The position numbers and the translations under genes are program-made. From Nitrospirota bacterium (GTDB taxonomy: Bacteria > Nitrospirota > Thermodesulfovibrionia > UBA6902): a DNA stretch of 64,000 nucleotides. Location of the stretch: positions 46,457 through 110,456 of the forward strand of contig JACRMS010000005.1 in the NCBI GenBank assembly GCA_016214845.1, in the 5' to 3' direction. This document shows positions 27,788-36,599 of the stretch, piece by piece. The stretch's first letter is position 1, and every line of letters starts with the position of its first letter. The notes under the pieces were generated by a model. The model saw nothing but the letters and a program-made list of their open reading frames with translations. It did not search any database and was not told the origin of the DNA.

Positions 27788-28658
27788 AGACATAATCGTT
27801 CTTGAAGCAGACCTCAAGGAATCCACGCAATCAATGCAATTTCAGAACGTGTATCCTGAAAGGTATATTGAAGTAGGGATCGCAGAACAAAACATGGTGG
27901 GCATCGCCGCCGGATTGTCGCTTTCCGGCAAGATACCCATAGCGCATTCATTTGCCACATTTATCTCGATGCGCGCATGCGAACAGGTCAGGACCACCAT
28001 CGCTTATACAAAAATGAATGTGAAGTTCCTGGTAACGCATGGCGGAATAAGCACCGGCACGGCCGGGACAACGCATCACGCCATTGAAGATATAGCCATA
28101 ATGCGGGCCATCCCGAACATGACTGTACTCGTGCCCGGCGATGTGAGGGAAATGAAACAGGCGGTTGACGCGGCGCTCGCGCATAAGGGTCCTGTTTACA
28201 TTCGCCTTGGCGCAGGCGATGCGGAAGATGTGTATGGAGAAAAAGACCGTTTTGCTATAGGCAGAGCGACCTTGTTGAGAAAAGGAAATGACGCCTCGAT
28301 TATCACTACCGGCACAATGGCTTATGAAGGAGTCACAGCATCCGATATCCTTAAAAGCAAATACGGCCTGAACGTCCGTGTCCTGCAGATGGCGTCGGTA
28401 AAGCCCCTTGATGTAAAAGCGGTCCTCAAGGCCGCCATTGAAACAGGTAACATAGTAACAGTTGAAGAGCATAATATCCTGGGCGGTCTCGGCGGAGCTG
28501 TATGCGAGGTCGTCGCTGAAACGGCAAAGGCAAAGGTAAAAAGGATCGGCATACAGGACTGCTTCTCAGACATCGGCTCGGCAGCATGTTTAATGAAGGA
28601 AGAAGGACTGACGGTTGAGAATGTAGTAAAGAGTGTGAGGGATTTAGTAAGAAGTTAG
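27723..28658 (+). CDS. Transketolase, C-terminal (pyrimidine-binding) subunit
   Basis: 311 residues. RIEYGKYLAGLGAKNKDIIVLEADL, then the PP-domain with the conserved Glu in VGIAEQNMVGIAAGLSLSGK, HGGISTGTAGTTHHAIEDIAIMR, IRLGAGDA and a C-terminal domain ending SDIGSAACLMKEEGLTVENVV. Together with the upstream half it forms the active enzyme at the dimer interface. The start lies 65 bases inside the upstream gene and has an AAGGAGG site within that gene (27696-27702) about 20 bases before it, so coupling is likely. Confidence 0.92.
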   Translation: MAKQSMRIEYGKYLAGLGAKNKDIIVLEADLKESTQSMQFQNVYPERYIEVGIAEQNMVGIAAGLSLSGKIPIAHSFATFISMRACEQVRTTIAYTKMNVKFLVTHGGISTGTAGTTHHAIEDIAIMRAIPNMTVLVPGDVREMKQAVDAALAHKGPVYIRLGAGDAEDVYGEKDRFAIGRATLLRKGNDASIITTGTMAYEGVTASDILKSKYGLNVRVLQMASVKPLDVKAVLKAAIETGNIVTVEEHNILGGLGGAVCEVVAETAKAKVKRIGIQDCFSDIGSAACLMKEEGLTVENVVKSVRDLVRS

Positions 28659-28671
28659 GAATAAAACGACT

Positions 28672-28757
28672 TGGTCATTCCGCTTCCGTTCTCCGTAGCA
28701 GCCTGCTTCGCCAAAGTGCTACGAAGGCTGAACTGCGAAGGATGAATATCCGGATTC
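28672..28757. repeat. Dispersed GTCATTCCG-type repeat
   Basis: GGTCATTCCGCTTCCG opens a unit that holds a CGTAGCA...TGCTACG hairpin and closes with ATCCGGATTC. It fills most of the 131-base gap between transketolase and the exporter genes and belongs to the same mosaic family as 26759 and 61968. Confidence 0.55.
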
Positions 28758-28789
28758 TTTTTCCCTGCCTGTTACATTAAGGAAATACA

Positions 28790-29635
28790 ATGGCAACATC
28801 ACAAAATAACATCCATGAACAGGAGATAATCATTCGTCCGCCTTCAAAGCTGGCGCATCTCAATGTCCGTGAATTATACAAATATCGCCATATGCTGTGG
28901 AGCATGGTATGGAGGAATATCAGGGCGCAGTTTGATGATATGTACCTGGGGGGGTTCTGGGCGGTTGCCCGGCCTCTTACAATGGTAAGTGTTTTTGCGC
29001 TTCTCAAGCGCTTCTCAAGCGCCAATATGTATGTTTCGATCCCCTACTCCGTATATGTTTACAGTGGACTTATTTTCTGGTTCTATTTTCTTGAGGCCAC
29101 AACTGCAACTGCTGCGAGTGTCACGCAAGACGCCAACCTAATTAAAAAAATATATTTCCCCCGTCTCGTGACCCCGATGGTCCCGGTGCTTTCCAATCTA
29201 TACAGCCTTGGAATAGCATCGATTCCTCTCATATTCATGATGATGTGGCACGGCATTTATCCGGGATTAAGCCTCTTTTTTCTGCCTGCGGTATTATTTC
29301 AGTGCATGACACTGAGTATGGGTATCGGGATGATATTCGCTTCACTTTCACTTACAAACAGGGATTCGGAGCGTTTCTTAGGCCTTATTCTTTATCTCGG
29401 CATCTTTATTTCTCCTGTTATCTTTGCCCCTGATATGATCCCTGCACGAGGGCGGTTTTTTTATTTTCTGAACCCGATGGCCGGGACGCTCCTGGCCTTC
29501 AGATCATGTATGTTCAGCGATTTCCCTTTCCCCGTTTCTCAGTGGGCATATTCGGCAGTTTTTTCTTGTGTGATTCTGGTAATCGGCACGATCATGTACA
29601 GGCATGCAGAAATATATTTCGCTGATAAGCTATAA
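28790..29635 (+). CDS. wzm: O-antigen/polysaccharide ABC exporter, permease (Wzm)
   Basis: 281 residues, ABC-2 family. Cytoplasmic start (HLNVRELYKYRHMLWSMVWRNIRAQF), then about six membrane helices; IPYSVYVYSGLIFWFYF and ISPVIFAPDMIP are typical Wzm/TagG segments. It forms the channel that carries lipid-linked polysaccharide across the inner membrane, powered by the ATPase encoded immediately downstream. The gene contains an 11-base tandem duplication (28997-29018) in codons for FALLKRFSSA. An AAGGAAA site precedes ATG 28790. Confidence 0.92.
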   Translation: MATSQNNIHEQEIIIRPPSKLAHLNVRELYKYRHMLWSMVWRNIRAQFDDMYLGGFWAVARPLTMVSVFALLKRFSSANMYVSIPYSVYVYSGLIFWFYFLEATTATAASVTQDANLIKKIYFPRLVTPMVPVLSNLYSLGIASIPLIFMMMWHGIYPGLSLFFLPAVLFQCMTLSMGIGMIFASLSLTNRDSERFLGLILYLGIFISPVIFAPDMIPARGRFFYFLNPMAGTLLAFRSCMFSDFPFPVSQWAYSAVFSCVILVIGTIMYRHAEIYFADKL

Positions 29636-30910
29636 ATGGAAAAGCCCGTAATCACAGTCAGCGGAATTTCAAAAAAATACAACATCGGAATCGAGCTCAT
29701 CCGCAAAAGGAACGGCGGGTTGAAAGATGCCCTGCTGGCCCCATACAGAGCGCTGCAAAGTTTAAGCCAACCCTTTATACAGGATGGGAAAAACGCATTC
29801 TGGGCGCTGAAGGACATCAGTTTCGATGTATATCACGGCGAAAAAATCGGCATTATCGGTCTTAACGGCGCGGGAAAATCGACCCTGCTGAAAATATTAT
29901 CACGGCTGGTTTATCCTACGGAAGGTGTGGTAAAAATATGCGGCAGGGTAACCTCTTTACTTGAGGTAGGAACAGGATTTAATCCGAATCTCACCGGCAG
30001 GAAGAACATCTATCTGAACGCATCATTGTATGGATTGGAGCGCGCCGAGATTGATGAGAAATTTGATGATATTGTAGAATTTTCAGGGATCGGCAAATTC
30101 CTGGATACGCCGGTGAAATACTATTCGAGCGGCATGTATATGCGGCTCGCTTTTTCCGTAGCCGCCCACCTTGACCCCGACATTCTTTTGTTGGATGAGG
30201 TCCTCGCCGTCGGAGACCTGGCCTTCCAGCAGAAGTGCCTTAAGCGTGTCGAAGGTCTTGCTTCAGGGGGGAGGACTATCCTGTTTGTGTCGCACAGCCT
30301 GGGAGAGGTTGTACGGTTTTGCGAAAGAGTGATCTGGTTGGAGAACGGCAGGATCCGCTTTGACGGCGAAGCCACCGAAGGGGTCAAGCTGTACCAGGAG
30401 GAGCAAATGCCGAAGAGCGAAACCGTCAAGGTTGAAAGCCGGAAAGACAGGATCGGGACCGGGCTGGCGAGATTCACCGGGGTCACTATTTTGGATGAGG
30501 ACCAGAATCCCTGCGAAACGGTCAGGACAGGGCAGGACATCCATATTGCGCTCGACTACAAATTCCAGGAGCGGCTATCTAATCCTGCTTCGGATGTTTT
30601 TGTATGCATTGTAATAGAAAACGATAGAAAACAGCGTATATTTGGATTGCCGAGCGAAGTGCTGCCTGTTGATCTTACAAAGCTAAGCCCAACCGGGCAA
30701 TTAATTTGTAAGATCAAACGCCTTCCTCTTGTGCCCGGAATTTATGAAATTACCATGTCTCTCTTAATTGACCGGCAACTTGTGGATAAGATTGTCAATG
30801 CGCGCAAACTTATGGTGCTCGATGGAGATTTTTATGGCACAGGCAAATTGCCGTTGAGCTCCTACGGCAGGGTATGTGTCGACTTCGATTGGGCAAGCAG
30901 AACTTCATAA
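29636..30910 (+). CDS. wzt: Polysaccharide ABC exporter ATPase (Wzt) with carbohydrate-recognition domain
   Basis: 424 residues starting directly after the Wzm stop. ATPase domain (about 1-245): Walker A GLNGAGKST at 75-83, signature YSSGMYMRLAFS, Walker B DILLLDEVLAVGD, then a His switch in LFVSHSLGEV. The C-terminal 150 residues form a Wzt_C-type beta-sandwich (GLARFTGVTILDEDQNPCETVRTGQDIHI...). In E. coli O8/O9a-type systems this domain recognises the chemically capped non-reducing end, coupling chain termination to export. Its presence predicts a capped, ABC-exported chain here too. Confidence 0.95.
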   Translation: MEKPVITVSGISKKYNIGIELIRKRNGGLKDALLAPYRALQSLSQPFIQDGKNAFWALKDISFDVYHGEKIGIIGLNGAGKSTLLKILSRLVYPTEGVVKICGRVTSLLEVGTGFNPNLTGRKNIYLNASLYGLERAEIDEKFDDIVEFSGIGKFLDTPVKYYSSGMYMRLAFSVAAHLDPDILLLDEVLAVGDLAFQQKCLKRVEGLASGGRTILFVSHSLGEVVRFCERVIWLENGRIRFDGEATEGVKLYQEEQMPKSETVKVESRKDRIGTGLARFTGVTILDEDQNPCETVRTGQDIHIALDYKFQERLSNPASDVFVCIVIENDRKQRIFGLPSEVLPVDLTKLSPTGQLICKIKRLPLVPGIYEITMSLLIDRQLVDKIVNARKLMVLDGDFYGTGKLPLSSYGRVCVDFDWASRTS

Positions 30911-30920
30911 GGAGTTTTTC

Positions 30921-31823
30921 GTGGACAAAAAGAAATCGGGTATATTATTGCGAATGCTATCCACTGCGATCCATAAATGGGGCAGGTACCTTCCTTTGGA
31001 AGAAAAATTAATGCTCCGCAACAGTCTTTCTGAAATTCATGCCCTTGATTGTTCCGAACATGAGATATACTTGCACGTAGATTCGAAATTGGAACTTCAG
31101 AACAGGATCTATTCGTGTAGAAAAGAGCCAATGACAGTGGAATGGTTAAAATCCGAGTTATGTTGCGGCGACGTGTTCTATGATGTCGGAGCAAATGTAG
31201 GGGCATACGCATTATTTGCGGCCAAGTCGATAAATGGGCAGGCAAAGGTGTATGCCTTTGAACCGAGTTATATGAACTTCAACCAATTATGCCGAAACAT
31301 CATCCTGAATAATTGTCAAAACAGCATTACACCTCTTCTCATTCCATTATGCAAAAAGACTTATCTGAATCAATTTCACTACGAAAACATGGAGGTTGGC
31401 GGATCGCTCCACTCTTTTTCCCGGGCAATTGATTACAAGGCCGAAAAATTTGACCCAAAGGCATCTCTTAGCATTATTGGATTTTCGATTGATGATTTAA
31501 TAAATATCCCAGGCATGGAGATGCCTAATCTAATTAAACTTGACGTAGATGGTCTCGAGCGCGATATCTTATTAGGAGGTAAGCAAGTTTTAATGCATGA
31601 AGGTTTGCGCTCGCTGTTGATTGAAATAAATGAAGATTTGGTGGATGAAGCTACTGACATTATTCATATATTGCATGCCAGTGGCTTTGTTCCTGCAGAG
31701 AAGCATCAATTGCATCGCGGGTTGCATAATTATATTTTCAGACGCGACATAAACTGCAAAAGTCCAGTTGGTATTGCAGATGTCCGTTTAGCTTCTCGCA
31801 GAAGAGACAAGCAAGTAAAATAG
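30921..31823 (+). CDS. FkbM-family methyltransferase
   Basis: 300 residues from GTG 30921, which has AAGGAG six bases upstream and lies after the Wzt stop; the longer ATG frame (30876) would overlap wzt. SAM-binding motif FYDVGANVGAYALFAA, acidic loop YAFEPSYMNFNQLCRNI and the FkbM end motif IKLDVDGLERDILLGGKQVL are present. FkbM enzymes methylate sugar or polyketide hydroxyls. Placed beside Wzt it is a candidate for methyl capping of the chain's terminal sugar. Confidence 0.88.
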   Translation: MDKKKSGILLRMLSTAIHKWGRYLPLEEKLMLRNSLSEIHALDCSEHEIYLHVDSKLELQNRIYSCRKEPMTVEWLKSELCCGDVFYDVGANVGAYALFAAKSINGQAKVYAFEPSYMNFNQLCRNIILNNCQNSITPLLIPLCKKTYLNQFHYENMEVGGSLHSFSRAIDYKAEKFDPKASLSIIGFSIDDLINIPGMEMPNLIKLDVDGLERDILLGGKQVLMHEGLRSLLIEINEDLVDEATDIIHILHASGFVPAEKHQLHRGLHNYIFRRDINCKSPVGIADVRLASRRRDKQVK

Positions 31824-31859
31824 ATTTCTCCCCCTAACTTTTTTATCATTGAAGGGAAT

Positions 31860-33305
31860 ATGGGATTCGATAAATTCAATAAGATGAAACAATTGTTAAG
31901 CCTTGCGAAACAGGTGTTCGGCGACCGGGAATTGCTCGGCTTTGCAAAGCAGGTAATTGGCGACCGCGAGTTGCTCGGCCTTGCAAAGCAGGTAATTGGC
32001 GACCGCGAGTTACTCGGTTTTACAAAACTGATATTAAGCGACAGGGATGTTTTTACTTTCGCCAAACTGATATTAAGCGACAGGGATGTTTTTACTTTCG
32101 CCAAATTGGTATTAAGCGACAGGGATGTTTTTACTTTCGCTGATCAAATTATACGGAATCGAGAACTAATCAGTGTTATTAAGGAGCCGGCTAAAGCGAA
32201 AGATTTTCTTGCGACCGTAAAGCAGTTACTTGCCTGTCCCGATTTGCAATGGATCACCCAGGCAATCATTGCAAGTGACAGTTTGGAACAAATGCTGAAG
32301 GATCTACTTGCTGAGAATAATATCCGTGATCAATTTTATCCAATTGCAAGACGGTATATTAAAGAAAAAAGTTACAGGGTATTAATTAATAAACTCGTCG
32401 AATTAATAAACAGCTTTCCGGAAAATGCCGGAGATGTGGAAAGATTGATAAGTACCCTCAAGACAAAACAGGATTTTGACATATATGGCTTCTTTGCAAA
32501 ATGGTATCCGAACCAGCCCGATGAGTTTCATAAGGCGATTGAGCAACTTTTTCTTAATGAGGACCTGATTAAGATGTTTCACATTGCCCTTTCCGAGTGG
32601 GCCAATAATCTCACACTGAATTTCTCCCAATCCAGAAGTAAGATTAGGGAACTGTACCTCGCAGAGATATATCACGGTATTGGGGACATTAGAATACCTG
32701 TCGGGACAATTCATGAAGAATCTCATCATTCCAATCATGCGGACATGGCATATGTCTGCGCGATAGCCGCTTTTATAAAGGCCGTAAACATTTTCGAGTT
32801 CGGCACATACCGGGGGCAGACGACATGCAGCCTGGCCGGGACCGGGGACAATACAAGAGTTTACACGCTCAATCTGCCGCCGGAATATGATCCCAGATAT
32901 GCGCCTTACATCGGCAAGTTCATCCAAAAGTCTCCTTTTAAACAGCGGATTATCCAGTTGTTTGACGATTCCCTTAAGTTCGACACTTCGCCATATGCAA
33001 AGAAAATGGATTACATTTTTATAGATGCAGACCATTCTTATGAATATGTAAAAAACGATACTGAGAAAGCACTCGATATGTTGCGGCCTGGGGGAGTTAT
33101 TGTCTGGCACGATTATGCAGCCAAGAGTCCGGGTGTCTATAAATTCATTCAGGAATTTTCATGCAAGCGGCCAGTCTTCCGGATCCGCAATACGTGTCTG
33201 ATAGCATATCTGGACGGCGTGGATGCCCTTACTTTCTCGCCGGCAGTCATCCCCGACAGCCTTGAAAATGAGGTGAGCGAGAGGGACCGGTTTAAAACTA
33301 ATTAA
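31860..33305 (+). CDS. SAM methyltransferase with N-terminal 13-residue repeats
   Basis: 481 residues. Residues 16-93 are six tandem 13-mers: three of type AKQVIGDRELLGF and three of type AKLILSDRDVFTF, followed by a degenerate seventh. Each is an amphipathic helix-like unit with a central DR. A helical middle (about 105-250) leads to a class I methyltransferase (about 255-460; Methyltransf_24 type) with FEFGTYRGQTTCSLA, YIFIDADHSYEYVKNDTEKAL and GGVIVWHDYA. The repeats could form a helical stalk that multimerises or measures chain length, as coiled coils do in O-antigen terminators; that is inference. Confidence 0.8.
   Translation: MGFDKFNKMKQLLSLAKQVFGDRELLGFAKQVIGDRELLGLAKQVIGDRELLGFTKLILSDRDVFTFAKLILSDRDVFTFAKLVLSDRDVFTFADQIIRNRELISVIKEPAKAKDFLATVKQLLACPDLQWITQAIIASDSLEQMLKDLLAENNIRDQFYPIARRYIKEKSYRVLINKLVELINSFPENAGDVERLISTLKTKQDFDIYGFFAKWYPNQPDEFHKAIEQLFLNEDLIKMFHIALSEWANNLTLNFSQSRSKIRELYLAEIYHGIGDIRIPVGTIHEESHHSNHADMAYVCAIAAFIKAVNIFEFGTYRGQTTCSLAGTGDNTRVYTLNLPPEYDPRYAPYIGKFIQKSPFKQRIIQLFDDSLKFDTSPYAKKMDYIFIDADHSYEYVKNDTEKALDMLRPGGVIVWHDYAAKSPGVYKFIQEFSCKRPVFRIRNTCLIAYLDGVDALTFSPAVIPDSLENEVSERDRFKTN
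31905..32138 (+). repeat. 39-bp tandem repeats in coding sequence (6 units)
   Basis: Six in-frame 39-base units at 31905, 31944, 31983, 32022, 32061 and 32100. The first three and the last three form two subtypes that are nearly identical at DNA level within each subtype, showing recent amplification of two different founder units. Confidence 0.9.
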
Positions 33306-33321
33306 AAATAGAGGAGAAACT

Positions 33322-34293
33322 ATGAATGGAAAAATAAAGGTTTTAGTAGCGGGCGCCGGCGGTTTTATCGGCAATCATTTAGTCAAAAGACTTAGGAAGG
33401 AAGGCTGCTGGGTAAGAGGTGTTGATTTGAAATACCCCGAATTCTGCGAGACAGAAGCGGATGATTTTGTCATCGGAGATTTGAGAGACTATAATCTCTG
33501 CAGGAATATTGTTGATATGAAATTTGACGAAGTGTACCAGCTCGCTGCGGACATGGGCGGGGCGGGGTTTGTTTTCACGGGCACAAACGACGCAGACATC
33601 ATGCACAATTCCGCGACAATCAATTTAAACATGCTGGAAGCATGTCATAAAAGGAATGTGAAAAGAATTTTCTATTCATCCTCCGCGTGCATGTATCCTC
33701 AATACAATCAACTGGACCCCGACAACCCCAAGTGTTCTGAAGACTCCGCGTACCCCGCAGCGCCGGACAGCGAATACGGGTGGGAAAAGCTTTTCAGCGA
33801 AAGGTTGTATTTAGCATATCAAAGAAATCATGGGATGGAAGTCAGAATTGCAAGGTACCATAATATCTTCGGGCCGGAAGGGACCTGGACCGGCGGACGT
33901 GAGAAATCCCCTGCCGCCCTTTGCCGCAAGGTTGTCATGACGCCTGACGGAGGAGAGATTGAAATCTGGGGGGACGGCAAACAGACCCGCTCATTTTTAT
34001 ATGTTGATGAATGCCTTGAGGGTTCGATAAGACTGACCAGATCAAATTTCACGGGACCCGTTAACATCGGCTCGGAAGAAATGGTGACGATCAATCAATT
34101 AGCGGGAACAGTCATGGGAATTGCCGGCAAAAAACTCTCCATTAAACACGTTCCGGGGCCACTTGGTGTTAGGGGAAGAAATTCAGACAACCGGCTGATC
34201 AGGGAGAAGCTTGGCTGGTCGCCGTCAATGGCGTTAAAGGCCGGATTGAAAGTTACATATGCATGGATAAAAGGGCAGATTGAACAGCAATAA
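33322..34293 (+). CDS. GDP-mannose 3,5-epimerase-like NDP-sugar epimerase, copy 2
   Basis: 323 residues, closely matching the protein at 18704 along the whole length, with the catalytic SSSACMYP and YGWEK motifs and more than 70 consecutive identical residues across the centre. The differences cluster at the two ends (start MNGKIKVLVAGAGG; end KGQIEQQ). A GAGGAG ribosome site precedes ATG 33322. It closes a 15.6-kb stretch bounded by the two copies. Having two suggests separate expression or slightly different substrates, or a recent duplication. Confidence 0.85.
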   Translation: MNGKIKVLVAGAGGFIGNHLVKRLRKEGCWVRGVDLKYPEFCETEADDFVIGDLRDYNLCRNIVDMKFDEVYQLAADMGGAGFVFTGTNDADIMHNSATINLNMLEACHKRNVKRIFYSSSACMYPQYNQLDPDNPKCSEDSAYPAAPDSEYGWEKLFSERLYLAYQRNHGMEVRIARYHNIFGPEGTWTGGREKSPAALCRKVVMTPDGGEIEIWGDGKQTRSFLYVDECLEGSIRLTRSNFTGPVNIGSEEMVTINQLAGTVMGIAGKKLSIKHVPGPLGVRGRNSDNRLIREKLGWSPSMALKAGLKVTYAWIKGQIEQQ

Positions 34294-34324
34294 AACAATA
34301 ACCAATATAGGAGGTTCCCCAAAT

Positions 34325-35260
34325 ATGTCATATACCTTTTCTAAAGAAGAAGCAACCATCGTAATCAAGAAAATACGGGCGTTAATTCAAAAATATTTTA
34401 AAGAGAATGGCTTGACCTATGCCATCTTCGGAAAATCAGAGGGCCTTGACAGCTCCGTAATAGCAGGGTTGCTTAGCGGAATTGAGGGCGTTAAACCGAT
34501 CGGGGTCATTATGCCGTGTGAATCCGATTTAGAGTCAGAACGAATAGCCAGAGTTGTGCTCGATCATTTTAAGACCCCCTGGATAAAAGTGGATCTGACA
34601 AAAGAATATCACTTTTTAATGGGACACTATTATTCTTCAGAGGGAGTGCACGGTCAACTCTCACATATTCTGAAGCATTATAATGACCCTCATTTATTAA
34701 AGGATTTGCCGCACAAGAAGTCAAAAGCCGCCGGCAACATAAAAGTGCGTTTAAGAATGATCACCCTCTACCACATAGCCCAGCTTACAGGCGGCCTGGT
34801 TGTATCAACAGACAATTTGTCCGAATTGTGGATGGGTTTCTGGACTCTTAATGGCGACGTCGGCGACCTTTCTCCTATTCAATATGTATGGAAAGGTTTG
34901 GAGGAATACACTATAGCTGAGGCTTTAGGAGTGCCGAAAGAATCAATTGATGCCATACCAACCGATGGACTGGATGTGCTTCCCGGCGGAACAGATGAGG
35001 ATCAGCTTGGATTGCCCTATCAGGATTTAGACAAAGTAATTGTCGCTCTGTTACAGAATAATTTCAATGGCAACGGAAACTGGGAGGAAGCGAAAGTTAA
35101 ATCATTGTCTGACCAAATAGCCGGGCAATTAGGGCATAGTCCGGTAAAAATTGCGCACGTTGCGCGGCAGTTGAAAAATACACATTTCAAACGTAACTGG
35201 CCCAAGGCCTTCAAACGTTCTGAGATCGGATTGCAGGAAGTCGATAATATTAAACTTTAA
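34325..35260 (+). CDS. NAD synthetase-like (NadE family) amidating enzyme
   Basis: 311 residues from ATG 34325, preceded by TAGGAGGT; an upstream ATG (34280) lies inside the epimerase gene. The NadE layout is clear: PP-loop region IFGKSEGLDSSVIAGLL, then GNIKVRLRMITLYHIAQ, STDNLSELWMGFWTLNGDVGDLSPI and a final KRSEIGLQ. The PP-loop reads SEGLDS (38-43) in place of SGGxDS. No glutaminase domain, so ammonia is the probable donor. Beside a sugar-nucleotide dehydrogenase (13-base gap) it may amidate a uronic acid rather than make NAD; that is inference. Confidence 0.8.
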   Translation: MSYTFSKEEATIVIKKIRALIQKYFKENGLTYAIFGKSEGLDSSVIAGLLSGIEGVKPIGVIMPCESDLESERIARVVLDHFKTPWIKVDLTKEYHFLMGHYYSSEGVHGQLSHILKHYNDPHLLKDLPHKKSKAAGNIKVRLRMITLYHIAQLTGGLVVSTDNLSELWMGFWTLNGDVGDLSPIQYVWKGLEEYTIAEALGVPKESIDAIPTDGLDVLPGGTDEDQLGLPYQDLDKVIVALLQNNFNGNGNWEEAKVKSLSDQIAGQLGHSPVKIAHVARQLKNTHFKRNWPKAFKRSEIGLQEVDNIKL

Positions 35261-35273
35261 CTCGGGGGATGCG

Positions 35274-36599
35274 ATGGATAAACTTTCAGTTATTGGACTC
35301 GGTAAACTCGGCGCTTGCTCAGCGGCATGTTTTGCGGCAAAAGGGTTTGAAGTTACAGGTGTTGATATCAATAAAGATTTTGTGGATGCAATCAACAACG
35401 GCAAGGCCCCTGTATATGAGCCGAGGCTGCAGGAGTTAATAGACCTCTCGGAAGGGCGCTTAAGGGCGACTCAGAATTTTAATGAGGCCGTTGAAAATTC
35501 TGACATTACCTTTTTAATAGTGCCGACGCCGAGCAGGGAGGACGGTCATTTTTCCGAAAGATACCTCAAAGACGCCTTGACCCATCTTTCAAAAGCATTA
35601 AAGTCTCTGGACAAAAAATATCATGACTTTGTAATCACCTCTACGGTTTCTCCGGGGACAACGCAGTCAAGTCTTATTCCTCTGATCGAATCCGTGTCCG
35701 GGAAAAAGCTGAATAAAGATTTCGGGGTCGCGTATAATCCGGAATTTATCGCCTTAGGAAGTGTAATAACGGACTTTTTAAATCCGGACATGCTGCTTAT
35801 CGGGGAGAGCGATAAAACTGTGGGAGAGAAGCTTGAAAAAATTTATTCTGCGGTATGCGAGAACAACCCTTACTTTGCAAGGATGTCGCTTGTAAGCGCG
35901 GAGATAACAAAGATAAGCCTTAATTCATACATAACAATGAAAATCAGTTTTGCCAACACCTTGTCTAATATCTGCGAAGCAATTCCCGGCGCTGATATTG
36001 ACAGCATTACCAGCGCGTTAGGCGCCGACAAGAGGATTTCTCCTTATTACCTTAAAGGCGGGTTGAGTTACGGGGGGCCCTGCTTCCCCCGTGACAACAG
36101 GGCGTTTGCAGCATTTGCCCAGGAATACAACGTAGACGCAAAACTTGCAAAGACAACCGATGAGGTAAACCGGCTCCAGGTCCAGCATCTTGCCGATCTG
36201 GTTTCAAGGCATAGCTCAGGCAATCACAACGGCAATGCAATTGCCATACTTGGACTTGCTTATAAATTCAACACGCCGGTCATAGAGGAGTCTCCCGCAA
36301 TAAAACTCATTGAAGAGCTTCTAAAAAAGGACATGCAGATAATAGCATATGACCCCATAGCTATGGATAATGCAAGGGCGCATTTCGGAGACAATATTCT
36401 ATATGCGTCCTCCGTAAGGGATTGTTTCTCAAATGCGTCTACCTGTGTCATTACAACTCCCGACGATGAATTTAAGTTGATAGATAACAGTTACTTCATG
36501 CACAATCCTACCACGGTCATAGACTGTTGGAGGACATTAGACCCCAATAAATTCGGAGATAATGTTAAATATATCGCAATTGGAAGGAGCCAGCAATGA
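35274..36599 (+). CDS. Nucleotide-sugar dehydrogenase (UDP-Glc/GDP-Man dehydrogenase family)
   Basis: 441 residues. N-terminal Rossmann fold [28 protein letters not shown], then [24 protein letters not shown] and the catalytic Cys in [13 protein letters not shown]; a C-terminal sugar-binding domain begins [20 protein letters not shown]. It oxidises the C6 alcohol of a nucleotide sugar to a uronic acid in two NAD-dependent steps. Which sugar is used cannot be settled by eye. It ends with a 4-base ATGA overlap with the next methyltransferase gene. Confidence 0.9.
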   Translation: MDKLSVIGLGKLGACSAACFAAKGFEVTGVDINKDFVDAINNGKAPVYEPRLQELIDLSEGRLRATQNFNEAVENSDITFLIVPTPSREDGHFSERYLKDALTHLSKALKSLDKKYHDFVITSTVSPGTTQSSLIPLIESVSGKKLNKDFGVAYNPEFIALGSVITDFLNPDMLLIGESDKTVGEKLEKIYSAVCENNPYFARMSLVSAEITKISLNSYITMKISFANTLSNICEAIPGADIDSITSALGADKRISPYYLKGGLSYGGPCFPRDNRAFAAFAQEYNVDAKLAKTTDEVNRLQVQHLADLVSRHSSGNHNGNAIAILGLAYKFNTPVIEESPAIKLIEELLKKDMQIIAYDPIAMDNARAHFGDNILYASSVRDCFSNASTCVITTPDDEFKLIDNSYFMHNPTTVIDCWRTLDPNKFGDNVKYIAIGRSQQ

